From Flammeovirga aprica JL-4 (GTDB taxonomy: Bacteria; Bacteroidota; Bacteroidia; Cytophagales; Flammeovirgaceae): a DNA stretch of 60,497 nt. This document shows, piece by piece, positions 6,243 to 14,991 of this stretch; within the stretch, counting starts at the first letter, position 1; every line of letters begins with the position of its first letter. Where the stretch lies: NCBI RefSeq assembly GCF_012844305.1, contig NZ_JABANE010000057.1, positions 1 through 60,497 of the forward strand, read 5' to 3'. Both the position numbers and the translations under genes were made by a program. Under the pieces are notes generated by a model that saw only the letters and a program-made list of their open reading frames with translations, searched no databases and was not told where the DNA came from.

Positions 6243-7259
6243 TTAGTATTTTACAACGTCTTGAACGTCTAATAAACCAATAGCTTTACCGTCAAGTGTT
6301 ACTACTAGTTCGTCAACTTGCTTCTCTTTGATTAAGTTAGATGCAGCGAATAATAATTCGTGAGCATCGATAGAGATAGGAGCATTTAATCCTAAATCGC
6401 CAACTTTGATGCTTGAAACATCACCACCTTTTTCAGATACTAAACGACGTAAGTCACCATCAGTGAAAATACCGATAGCAGCACCGTTAGCGTCTACTAC
6501 AGTAGCAGCACCAGTTTTGTTGTTTGTCATTACTACTAATGCCTCAGCGATTGTAGCGTCAGCAGTGATAGTAGGGTTGATGTCAGATAAAGCATCACCT
6601 ACACGTACAGTCATTAAACGAGTATCGTTGATGAACTGATCAGTACCGATTTTTGTGAAGTGGTTCTCAGTTAATTGAGACATGATCTTCCAAGGTACAG
6701 TAATAGTGTGAACTCCGATGTCTACAGCGTCACGTACGTGTTGGATAGTACGAACTGAAGAGAACATGATTTTAGTATTGTAACCGTAGTAGTTTACAGC
6801 TTCAACACAATCTTTAACTAATGATAAAGCATCATGACCTTGGTCTTGTAAACGACCAACTAGAGGACAAACATAAGTTGCTCCAGCTTGCATAGCCATA
6901 TACGCTTGTTGTAAAGTGTATACAAGGTGAACGTTCACTTTGAAACCTTCTTTTACAAGCATGCTACAAGCTTTAAGACCTACTTTAGATACAGGAATTT
7001 TGTAAACAGTAGTTTCACGGTCTAAACCTAACGCCTCTTGACGTTTTGCTTCAGCAACGATTTCTTCTGCAGTGTCACCTAATGCTTCGATTTGAAGAAC
7101 AGGAACAATTTTCGACAACTCAACGATAGTACCGTCGATATCAGTGATACCGTGACGAGCCATGAACGTAGGAGTTGTAGTTAAACCAGTCATGAACGGA
7201 AGTTGTTCAAAAGACGATTTGATCTCATTGATCTCCGCAGAATCTAAATATAATTCCAT
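6243..7259 (-). CDS. Transaldolase/FSA-like domain fused to KdsD-type CBS pair
   Basis: Residues 1-215 are a small transaldolase barrel of the fructose-6-phosphate aldolase kind: MELYLDSAEI with Asp6, GLTTTPT, Schiff-base Lys87 in VYKIPVS, and GATYVCPLVGRLQDQG. Residues 225-338 are two CBS motifs that read like the C-terminus of arabinose-5-phosphate isomerase KdsD, with GIFTDGDLRR at 263-272 and GLLDVQDVV at 328-336. In KdsD these follow a SIS domain; here the SIS domain is replaced by an aldolase. Compared with recalled E. coli FSA residues Gln59, Thr109 and Tyr131, this protein has Glu58, His111 and Leu133. It lies between kdsA (55 bp upstream) and the KdsC-like gene (9 bp downstream). A role in supplying or controlling arabinose-5-phosphate is inferred. 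Confidence 0.85.
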   Translation of the reverse strand: MELYLDSAEINEIKSSFEQLPFMTGLTTTPTFMARHGITDIDGTIVELSKIVPVLQIEALGDTAEEIVAEAKRQEALGLDRETTVYKIPVSKVGLKACSMLVKEGFKVNVHLVYTLQQAYMAMQAGATYVCPLVGRLQDQGHDALSLVKDCVEAVNYYGYNTKIMFSSVRTIQHVRDAVDIGVHTITVPWKIMSQLTENHFTKIGTDQFINDTRLMTVRVGDALSDINPTITADATIAEALVVMTNNKTGAATVVDANGAAIGIFTDGDLRRLVSEKGGDVSSIKVGDLGLNAPISIDAHELLFAASNLIKEKQVDELVVTLDGKAIGLLDVQDVVKY

Positions 7260-7314
7260 ACTAGTAAGTATATATTTTGTTTTTTTAAATCGGAAAAAAT
7301 GTTGAAATAAGTTA

Positions 7315-8145
7315 CTAGCGGTAGCTTACTTCGATATTGTGTAATTCAATTAGAGGTTTCATGAACTCTTCTAATTGATTTACATCTAATTGACTTGCCG
7401 CGTCACAAAGAGCTTCGTTAGGGCAAGGGTGAGTTTCGATAAATAAACCATCGATACCAGCTGCTACACCAGCTCTAGCCAATGTGCTTAAGTATTGACG
7501 AGCTCCACCTGTTGGATCCGCAGAAGGGATACCGTACTTACGGATAGAGTGTGTTACATCAAATACTACAGGGTATCCAGTTTGTCTCATTTCATAGAAT
7601 GAACGAGGGTCAACAATCAAGTCATTGTAACCAAAAGAATAACCTCTTTCCGTTAAAATGATATTTTTGTTGCCTGTAGATTCTACTTTTTGAGCAGGCT
7701 TGATCATGTTTTCAGGAGCTAAAAACTGACCGTGTTTGATATTTACAACTTTACCTGTTTCAGCAGAAGCAACCACAAGGTCAGTTTGCATACATAAGTA
7801 AGCTGGAATTTGAAGAATATCTAAAACCTCAGCAGCAGGTTTTACTTGGTCTGGATAATGAATATCTGATACAAGAGAGAAACCAAACTCATCTTTTACC
7901 TTTTGAAGGATTCTTAAACCTTCATCAATACCAGGACCTCTGTAGTAATCTACTGAAGATCTGTTATCTTTCTGGAAAGATGCTTTGTAGATCATCGGAA
8001 TGTTCAAACGTTCCGTAACCTCTTTTAATTTCTCTGCGGTTTTCATCATGATACTCTCGTCCTCAATAACACAAGGACCAGAAATCAGGAATAACTCGTC
8101 GGCTCCACAGTTGATATCGCCAACTTTTACAATGTTTTTACTCAT
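7315..8145 (-). CDS. kdsA: 3-deoxy-8-phosphooctulonate synthase KdsA
   Basis: A 276-aa TIM-barrel synthase that condenses arabinose-5-phosphate with PEP to KDO-8-phosphate. Diagnostic segments are ISGPCVIED, YKASFQKDNRSS, YRGPGIDEGL, SDIHYPDQ, QTDLVVASAETGK, NIKHGQFLAPENM, FDVTHSIRKYG and FIETHPCPNEALCDA. Cys25 in GPCVIE occupies the metal-ligand position where E. coli KdsA has Asn, so this should be a metal-dependent enzyme. It is the first gene of a minus-strand operon with the transaldolase-CBS and KdsC-like genes. kdsB lies 166 bp upstream on the same strand. Confidence 0.96.
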   Translation of the reverse strand: MSKNIVKVGDINCGADELFLISGPCVIEDESIMMKTAEKLKEVTERLNIPMIYKASFQKDNRSSVDYYRGPGIDEGLRILQKVKDEFGFSLVSDIHYPDQVKPAAEVLDILQIPAYLCMQTDLVVASAETGKVVNIKHGQFLAPENMIKPAQKVESTGNKNIILTERGYSFGYNDLIVDPRSFYEMRQTGYPVVFDVTHSIRKYGIPSADPTGGARQYLSTLARAGVAAGIDGLFIETHPCPNEALCDAASQLDVNQLEEFMKPLIELHNIEVSYR

Positions 8146-8311
8146 CTGTATATATTGCTTTTGTATTGGGTGTTGCCCTAACTTAACGGACTAATCTCCA
8201 ACGATGCGCAATTTAATTTATTTTTAAATTAATGCCCAATGATAAACGTTAGCTATTTGTAAATTTTAAGCACTTACCCCAAAATAGTTACAAATAGATA
8301 TACCTTGTTAC

Positions 8312-9067
8312 CTATGCTAACTTTTGCATGATTTGTCTTACACGCTCCAAATCTTCCTTAGTATCAACAGGAATGCTATCATGCTCTGTTATACCGACCT
8401 TGATTTTGTAACCGTGCTCCACCCATCTTAGCTGTTCCAACGATTCTAATTTCTCTAAGTTTGTAGGCTCAAGAGAAGAGAACTTTGCTAATGCTTCTTT
8501 GGTATAGGCGTAAAGACCGATATGCTTATAAAAAGTGGTATGCTGCATCCACTCTTTAGGGTCTACACCTCTTACGGTAGGAATTACCGCTCTACTGAAA
8601 TATAATGCGTCTTTGTTGTGATCGAATGTCACGAAAACTTCACTGTTGTTGATCAGGTCTTCTGCATGAACTACTGGTAAAACTAGCGTTGCGAATTCAG
8701 TAGTATCATCAAAACTTTCCATTAACTCTGTAAGCTGAACAGGTTCAAGAAGTGGTTCGTCACCCTGAATGTTCACTACTGCATCAAAGTCTTTGCCTGT
8801 TTGCTGGTTTACGATTTCCAATGCTTCCAAACACCTTGAAGTACCATTGGAATGATCAACTGAAGTCATAACTACGTTTCCTCCAAAAGATTCAACTGCT
8901 TCAACAATACGAACATCGTCAGTGGCAATATAAACATCGCTCATTGTTGCGGTTGCACGTTCGTATACGTGTTGAATCATAGGTTTTCCACAAATATCAG
9001 CAAGTGGTTTACCTTCCAATCTGGATGATCCGTAGCGAGCAGGAATAATTCCTAAAAACTTACGCAT
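8312..9067 (-). CDS. kdsB: CMP-KDO synthetase KdsB
   Basis: A 251-aa nucleotidyltransferase of normal family length. It has GIIPARYGSSRLEGKPLADI at the N-terminus (CTP-binding loop), GKPMIQHVYERA, YIATDD, VVNIQGDEPLLEP (metal-binding Asp), FSRAVIP and HIGLYAYTKEALAKF. It activates KDO with CTP for transfer to lipid A by WaaA (gene at 33550). It is separated from kdsA by 166 bp with no strong terminator, so co-transcription into the kdsA operon is possible. Confidence 0.96.
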   Translation of the reverse strand: MRKFLGIIPARYGSSRLEGKPLADICGKPMIQHVYERATATMSDVYIATDDVRIVEAVESFGGNVVMTSVDHSNGTSRCLEALEIVNQQTGKDFDAVVNIQGDEPLLEPVQLTELMESFDDTTEFATLVLPVVHAEDLINNSEVFVTFDHNKDALYFSRAVIPTVRGVDPKEWMQHTTFYKHIGLYAYTKEALAKFSSLEPTNLEKLESLEQLRWVEHGYKIKVGITEHDSIPVDTKEDLERVRQIMQKLA

Positions 9068-9207
9068 ATTTAAATTATTGATTCTTATTCGATTAGAGAC
9101 TGAAGTTGTGGAAAATCCGCCCTTCAGCTCATAGTGGCTACAAATGTACTATTTTTGTTTTTGTTGACACCAAAATATTAAGAAATGATAAATTAAAAGT
9201 TTTCTTC

Positions 9208-12200
9208 CTATTGAATGGAAACCTGCCATGTATGACTTCCATACTTTGAAGAGGCTTTCAAAATACAATTCTGGTTTTGAAGTGCTTTTGGAAGATAGAT
9301 GGTATAATTAGACCCTGTGATGATGTACGGTATTTTATCCAATAGTAAGCGTCCGTCTGTTGTATAGAGATCAAATGTAATCATTCCTAAATTTCTAGGT
9401 AGAGCCAAATAAATCACGCCGTCATTCACCGGGTTTGGATACAGTTTACCTTCTTCCAATGTAGAGACCACTGAACTTAGAGGGTTGTCACGTTTTACCT
9501 CAATTTCTTTTGAAATAATATAAGTGCACCCCGCTTTGTTGGTTGCGTAAAGCCTTAGTTGAGCCATACCTTCGGTTGTGAAAGTAGGGGTAATAGAAAC
9601 GTCATTGTGTTCACCAATCCGTATTCCATCCAATTCCCATGACCATGTAGCGGCATTTTGATTTTCGTCAAAAGTAGCCGTAATGTTTCCATCTATATAA
9701 GAAACACTGTCTGAAATAGTATAGTCATTGAACGTAGAATCAATAATAATTTGGGTATGTACGGTGTCTACTATTCCAATATTTCTTTCTGCACATGTAA
9801 TCCAGAAAGAAGTATCACTTTGGAGGTCATATAATACGAGGGAGTTGCCGGTGTGTGCCAGCTGTGTCAGCAGTCTATCTTTATAGAAATTATAAGAATC
9901 ACAACCTTCGGGTTGAATAATGATACTGCTGTTGTAACAAGAGTAAATTGTTGGATCTACTTTCAGAGTAGGAATAGCTTCTCCTTGTAGTTGTACCGTA
10001 TCTCCATAATATACATATCTACCTTGTGACTGTACATAATAATAATTGATAGAATCGATCAGAAGATCAAACTCTCTACCGATACCTTTAAAGACTTTAC
10101 TGCCATTGACCTCTTTATAGAGTGCAAAAGAGTCAAAATTATCTGTTCTTACATTCACTATTTCACCTTCACGGGCCGTTAAATACCCGATTTGTGGAGC
10201 TGGTCCTTTCAGCCAGTACTGAGCATAAGGCAGAATGTTTTCGGTATGTTCATGTATTTGCTCAAGATCATCTCCTGCACTGATTAAGAAGCCTACTCTT
10301 GCTGTTTCATCGGCCTTTAAGTTAGGTATGCTTAAACTGATTACACTCGATGTATTTGTGCCTGTTCCTTCTTCACCCACTTGTGTTGTGCCAATTCCAG
10401 AAGAAACCGCTTTTATTTTATCTTCATCAGAAAAGCCATCCGTAATATTAATATCACTATTACTGCTGTCTGTATTATCAATTGCTTGTATATTGATTTC
10501 TCCTTCATTTAATAACGTAACTGCAGCATATTTTTTCCCATTGACATGCTTTACAAAGATCATTCTTCTGTCTGAGTCATAATCGACAATAGAACTGTCA
10601 GGAGGCAATGAATCTAATGCAGTAGAGGTGGTGTATTCCATAATCCAATCCATGAAGAGCCCTGCATATAAAGTATCGATTGTTGCATTAGATACATTTT
10701 TGATGGCTAGTTCTGTGAAGATATCGCTATTGACATTAGATGCACGCCCTGAATAATAGGTCTGATCTACCTCAAAGGAAATAGGTCTGCCTGATTTTGA
10801 ATCAATGTATTTCATGTTGTAAGCCAACACAGGGTAAAGGCTGTCCGTTGAATATTCCCTTAGATAATTGGGGAATGTGACGCCTTGGAAGTCAGTACTT
10901 CTAGTATTGTTGTCAATATCAGTATAAACAGCATCAGAAACGTTGTCTTTTGTAGCTAATATCACACCTGCTTGCCTTGTAAGGTGATAGTTTGAATAAA
11001 ATTCAACATTCCCACTAGCATTCGGGCCATAAAAATTGAGTCCATGTTCTTTACCTATTGTTCCATCAGGGCGGAAAGTACCTGAAATTCTATTGAAATT
11101 AATGATTTGCTCAAGAGAAATATTCATATGGGTATTCTGCCAGTCCTTATGAACGTAATTGGAATTGATGTCTTCGAAATTGATTCTGAAATAAACATTT
11201 TCCTGCAAATTAGCCGATTCACTGATTTTAAATAAGAAAGGAGTAAATCGATTGGAAATCACCTGTCCTTCGCTCATCTGACCAATAAAAGTGGTGTCAG
11301 TGATTGGTGTATAACTATCGCTGTAAGAAGTCAGGACTGCTTTGAGGTCACCTGAGTTGCCATTCAGCATATTTCTGAAATCAAACCAAATGGCTAAAGT
11401 ATCTCCCTGTGCTATAGTAATATCTCTTGTGAGGTAATGACCATACTGTATGTTTTCTGCCTGTACTATGTGTAAACTGTCTTTGTGGGTTAATGCCCTA
11501 TGAGCATCAGCAAGGCCGTAACCATATACGTATTTGTCTTTGGCATTGTCCCCAATAGAGATATAAGAAGTGTCGGCACTGAAACGGAGAAGCTGACTTA
11601 CTTGCTTAGCTGTAAGCTCTGGATATTCTGCCCTGACTAATGCCGCAATACCTGCTACAGTAGGAGAGGCGTAAGATGTACCGCTAGTATGTTTGTAACC
11701 GTTATTTGCTGTGGTGGATAAAGAATTGTCTGTGGCAGACATTGTAATATTATAGCTCTTGGTGAAATCCTGATTGTTTTTATCTCTATCCACTGCGCTT
11801 ATGGACATAACATTGTCATAAGATGCCGGGTAGTAGTTAGTGAGTACTTGATTGTGATTTAAATTTCCAGAAGCGGCAATAAAAAGCACATCATATTCGG
11901 GATCTTCCGTATAATGATTGATCACATCCTGATAAGCATTTGATATGAAATTCACACCACCCCATGACATATTAATAATATTAGCACCATTTTCAGCTAA
12001 ATAAACCAAGCTGCTAAGACTGCTTCGGACAGCAAAAATCATTTTACTATTAAAGCCCATTCCTGCAATGCCAACTTCGTTATCCGGTGTAGCAGCGGCA
12101 GTTCCGGCTACCTCAGTACCATGATTTGAACTTGTCTGTAGATCATTACTGTTATTTGCAAAGTTGTAACCATAGATATCATCTATATAACCATTACCAT

Positions 12201-12834
12201 CATCGTCTATACCGGGGTTTCCGTTTAATTCTGCCTCATTGACTTTCATATTTCCAATGAGGTCTTCATGATTGATTTCAAAACCACTGTCATGTATACC
12301 AATCACTACTTCATTACTTCCTTTAGTGATTGCCCATGCCTGTTTTAAGTTGTGATTGAAGACATTATATTGTGATGTAAGACTCGGATCATTTGGTGTA
12401 TATTCATCAACACTCTGCAGGTCCTGCACGTAAGTGTCTACTTCCGCATATTCTACCAAAGGGTGTTTTTGAAGCTCTTCTAAAGCGTGTTGTATGTTGG
12501 CAGAGTTGTTAAGGTGAATTTCCAGAATATCAGGTCTTTCTTTCTGAAAAATCTGATAGAAGGTGAAAGTATTTTTAGCTGATGGAATGATATGAGCGTA
12601 CCTGACAGGGGCTAACATAGTAGCAGGATAATCTCTGTCTGCTAGGAAAGCGGTAGACCAAGGTTGAAGTATTTCAGTATCAGTACTTTTAAGTTTAGCA
12701 TAAATCACAATATTACTATTTTCTTGGGCAAAACTTTCAATATTGAAGAGCACAAGAAGAACAGCAATGAATAATGCAGTATGTTTATAAATAGACAATC
12801 CTTTCATGGGTAATAATGATCTATGAAAAGTCAT
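9208..12834 (-). CDS. Secreted subtilisin-like S8 protease with type IX secretion signal
   Basis: A 1208-aa protein. A signal peptide (best from Met10, ATG at 12807: KGLSIYKHTALFIAVLLVLF) is followed by a propeptide-like region. The peptidase S8 domain has Asp182 (IGIHDSGFEINHEDL), His238 (SNHGTEVAGTAA), oxyanion Asn324 (AASGNLNH) and Ser387 (SGTSYASPTVAGIAALV). About 600 residues of beta-rich domains follow, including a PKD/Ig-like region. A C-terminal sorting domain begins at GKLYPNPVNDGVIYL. It should be exported by Sec, carried over the outer membrane by the T9SS and anchored or released. All catalytic residues are present. Monocistronic; its T9SS accessory PorZ is at 48519. Confidence 0.92.
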   Translation of the reverse strand: MTFHRSLLPMKGLSIYKHTALFIAVLLVLFNIESFAQENSNIVIYAKLKSTDTEILQPWSTAFLADRDYPATMLAPVRYAHIIPSAKNTFTFYQIFQKERPDILEIHLNNSANIQHALEELQKHPLVEYAEVDTYVQDLQSVDEYTPNDPSLTSQYNVFNHNLKQAWAITKGSNEVVIGIHDSGFEINHEDLIGNMKVNEAELNGNPGIDDDGNGYIDDIYGYNFANNSNDLQTSSNHGTEVAGTAAATPDNEVGIAGMGFNSKMIFAVRSSLSSLVYLAENGANIINMSWGGVNFISNAYQDVINHYTEDPEYDVLFIAASGNLNHNQVLTNYYPASYDNVMSISAVDRDKNNQDFTKSYNITMSATDNSLSTTANNGYKHTSGTSYASPTVAGIAALVRAEYPELTAKQVSQLLRFSADTSYISIGDNAKDKYVYGYGLADAHRALTHKDSLHIVQAENIQYGHYLTRDITIAQGDTLAIWFDFRNMLNGNSGDLKAVLTSYSDSYTPITDTTFIGQMSEGQVISNRFTPFLFKISESANLQENVYFRINFEDINSNYVHKDWQNTHMNISLEQIINFNRISGTFRPDGTIGKEHGLNFYGPNASGNVEFYSNYHLTRQAGVILATKDNVSDAVYTDIDNNTRSTDFQGVTFPNYLREYSTDSLYPVLAYNMKYIDSKSGRPISFEVDQTYYSGRASNVNSDIFTELAIKNVSNATIDTLYAGLFMDWIMEYTTSTALDSLPPDSSIVDYDSDRRMIFVKHVNGKKYAAVTLLNEGEINIQAIDNTDSSNSDINITDGFSDEDKIKAVSSGIGTTQVGEEGTGTNTSSVISLSIPNLKADETARVGFLISAGDDLEQIHEHTENILPYAQYWLKGPAPQIGYLTAREGEIVNVRTDNFDSFALYKEVNGSKVFKGIGREFDLLIDSINYYYVQSQGRYVYYGDTVQLQGEAIPTLKVDPTIYSCYNSSIIIQPEGCDSYNFYKDRLLTQLAHTGNSLVLYDLQSDTSFWITCAERNIGIVDTVHTQIIIDSTFNDYTISDSVSYIDGNITATFDENQNAATWSWELDGIRIGEHNDVSITPTFTTEGMAQLRLYATNKAGCTYIISKEIEVKRDNPLSSVVSTLEEGKLYPNPVNDGVIYLALPRNLGMITFDLYTTDGRLLLDKIPYIITGSNYTIYLPKALQNQNCILKASSKYGSHTWQVSIQ

Positions 12835-12886
12835 TGAAAGACAACTTTTTAAAACTGCCTTTATTTAAATCTCGGTAAAATTAGGA

Positions 12887-12894
12887 CAAATATA
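12887..12894 (-). promoter_or_regulatory. -7 box of the S8 protease gene
   Basis: TATATTTG on the minus strand matches TAnnTTTG perfectly, about 55 bp before the ATG at 12834. A TTTG lies further upstream at an over-long 26-nt spacing, so the -33 box is weak. Confidence 0.4.
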
Positions 12895-13020
12895 TTATTA
12901 TCGATAGTTTTAAGATAACACAAAATCCAATAACAAGAAAGAATGCTACAGAACAAAGTCAACGGAACAAGCTTTTAACGTTCTGGAAGGCATCAAACAT
13001 TACTTTACAACCAATAAATT

Positions 13021-14784
13021 ATGACAACACCTAAACGAACATTTGATTTTCTGTATTTACAAAAAGAGCACTTTCCGAAGGAGGATTGTGTAGCTTACAA
13101 AAAAAACGGACAGTGGAAAAAGTTTTCTACTGATGAAGTCGTAGAAATCGTTAACAATCTCAGTGTAGGGTTTCTTGAGTCGGGCTTAAAAAGTGGTGAT
13201 AAAGTTGCAATCATCTCAGCCAACAGGCCAGAATGGAATTTTATAGATTTAGCCTGTCAGCAAGTCGGTATTATTTCAGTGCCAATCTATCCGACGATCA
13301 CTGTAGATGATTACAGCTACATTTTTGAGAATTCGGACTCGAAATTTGTTTTTGTAGGAGATGAGGATCTGTTTCAAAAATCAACTGAAGCGGCAGAGAA
13401 AGCGACTAACATTGAGAAGATCTTCACATTTGATAGAATTGAAAATGCTCCACATTGGACGGAAGTGGAAAAACTTGGTAAAGGCAAAGAAAGAACTGAG
13501 GTAGAGAAGATGATGGCAAGTATTAAAGAAGATGATTTGATGACCATCATTTATACATCAGGAACTACAGGAAGACCTAAAGGTGTGATGCTTTCTCATA
13601 AAAATGTCGTATCCAATGCAATTGCGGTGTCATCGGTTTGCCCCATCGAAAAAGGAAAATCAAAAGCTTTGAGTTTTCTGCCGTTATGTCACATTTATGA
13701 AAGAACAGGCTTCCATTATTTCCTTCAGTACGGTGTTTCTATTTATTATGCCGAAAGTATGGAAACGATCGCTGCTAATCTACAAGAAGTGAAACCCGAT
13801 GTATTCAATACGGTACCGCGTTTATTGGAGAAAATCTATGATAAAATTATAGCGAAAGGTTTAGAAGCAAGCGGACCGAAACGTGCTATTTTCTTTTGGG
13901 CCCTCAACTTAGGCCTCCGCTATGAACCAAGAAAAGATCAAGGCTTTATTTATGATAAACAGCTGGAATTGGCTAATAAATTGGTTTTCTCAAAATGGAG
14001 AGAAGCTTTGGGTGGTAATGTGAAAGCAATTAATGTGGGAGCAGCCGCACTTCAGCCTCGTTTAGCTAGAGTTTTCTGGTCGGCAGGAATAAAACTTTGT
14101 GAAGGGTACGGGTTGACGGAAACATCTCCAGTGATTGCTGTGAATAGAGCAGAGGAGATTGATATGATGGTGGGTACAGTTGGGCCACTAATTGAAGGTG
14201 TGGAAGTAAAAATTGCTGATGATGGGGAGATTCTCGCTAAAGGCCCTAATGTAATGATGGGATATTATAAAAACCCAGAGAAAACAGCAGAAGTTTTGCA
14301 AGATGGATGGTTCCATACGGGTGATATTGGTGAGTTGGTAGAAGGGAAGTTTCTTAAAATTACAGACCGTAAAAAGGAAATGTTCAAAACATCAGGAGGG
14401 AAATATGTAGCACCTCAATTAATTGAAAATAAAATCAAGGAATCTTATTTTATTGAGCAAGCGGCGGTGATAGGAAATAATAGAAAGTTTCCATCAGCAC
14501 TTGTAGTTCCTAATTTTGATGGACTGAAGGAATGGTGTAATCTCCATCACATTGATTACACTACAGATCACGAAATGATAAAGAATGATCAGGTTCTTGA
14601 AAAAATTGAACAGGAAATTGAGAAAGCGAATAAAAACTTTGCTCAATGGGAAAAAGTGAAGAGAATATCACTTGTTGATCATGTTTGGTCGATTGATTCA
14701 GGAGAGGTAACACCTACGTTAAAGTTGAAACGGAAGGTGATCAATGAGAAATATGAGAGCATGATTGAGGAAATGTATCAATAA
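13021..14784 (+). CDS. Long-chain acyl-CoA synthetase (AMP-forming)
   Basis: The 587-aa ANL-superfamily enzyme has the AMP-binding signature IIYTSGTTGRPKGVMLSHKN, then LSFLPLCHIYERTGF, the A5-type GYGLTETSPVIAV, WFHTGDIGE (ribose-binding Asp) and ITDRKKEMFKTSGGKYVAP. The distal region, EKVKRISLVDHVWSIDSGEVTPTLKLKRK, carries the conserved C-terminal Lys. It most resembles the FAA1/FadD15 type of long-chain fatty acid-CoA ligases, which charge fatty acids for membrane lipid synthesis or beta-oxidation. ATG start; monocistronic with a terminator directly downstream. Confidence 0.92.
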   Translation: MTTPKRTFDFLYLQKEHFPKEDCVAYKKNGQWKKFSTDEVVEIVNNLSVGFLESGLKSGDKVAIISANRPEWNFIDLACQQVGIISVPIYPTITVDDYSYIFENSDSKFVFVGDEDLFQKSTEAAEKATNIEKIFTFDRIENAPHWTEVEKLGKGKERTEVEKMMASIKEDDLMTIIYTSGTTGRPKGVMLSHKNVVSNAIAVSSVCPIEKGKSKALSFLPLCHIYERTGFHYFLQYGVSIYYAESMETIAANLQEVKPDVFNTVPRLLEKIYDKIIAKGLEASGPKRAIFFWALNLGLRYEPRKDQGFIYDKQLELANKLVFSKWREALGGNVKAINVGAAALQPRLARVFWSAGIKLCEGYGLTETSPVIAVNRAEEIDMMVGTVGPLIEGVEVKIADDGEILAKGPNVMMGYYKNPEKTAEVLQDGWFHTGDIGELVEGKFLKITDRKKEMFKTSGGKYVAPQLIENKIKESYFIEQAAVIGNNRKFPSALVVPNFDGLKEWCNLHHIDYTTDHEMIKNDQVLEKIEQEIEKANKNFAQWEKVKRISLVDHVWSIDSGEVTPTLKLKRKVINEKYESMIEEMYQ

Positions 14785-14793
14785 TTTTTGAAG

Positions 14794-14825
14794 AGGCTAT
14801 GAGATGAAATTCATAGCCTTTTTTA
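14794..14825 (+). terminator. Intrinsic terminator after the acyl-CoA synthetase gene
   Basis: AGGCTATGA (14794-14802) pairs with TCATAGCCT (14811-14819) and is followed by a run of T. Confidence 0.85.
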
Positions 14826-14886
14826 TTAGTACTTAAACTTTTTATTCTTTACTTTTATTTACCTGTTTAGAAAAAGCAAACTAAAT

Positions 14887-14917
14887 TTTGTCTGACAATA
14901 ACAACAAACCAATATTG
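14887..14917 (+). promoter_or_regulatory. Probable promoter of the hen1-pnkp operon
   Basis: TTTG (14887-14890), a 19-nt spacer and CAATATTG (14910-14917), which shares 6 of 8 positions with TAnnTTTG counting the free ones. It predicts a leader of about 70 nt before the hen1 ATG at 14992. A short inverted repeat TCTCA-N6-TGAGA follows directly. Confidence 0.4.
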
Positions 14918-14991
14918 AATTCTCACAAGAATGAGATATTTCTAGCTTAATCTATAGCAGGAATTAAATTTTTTTGAAACTTAAAAATCAA

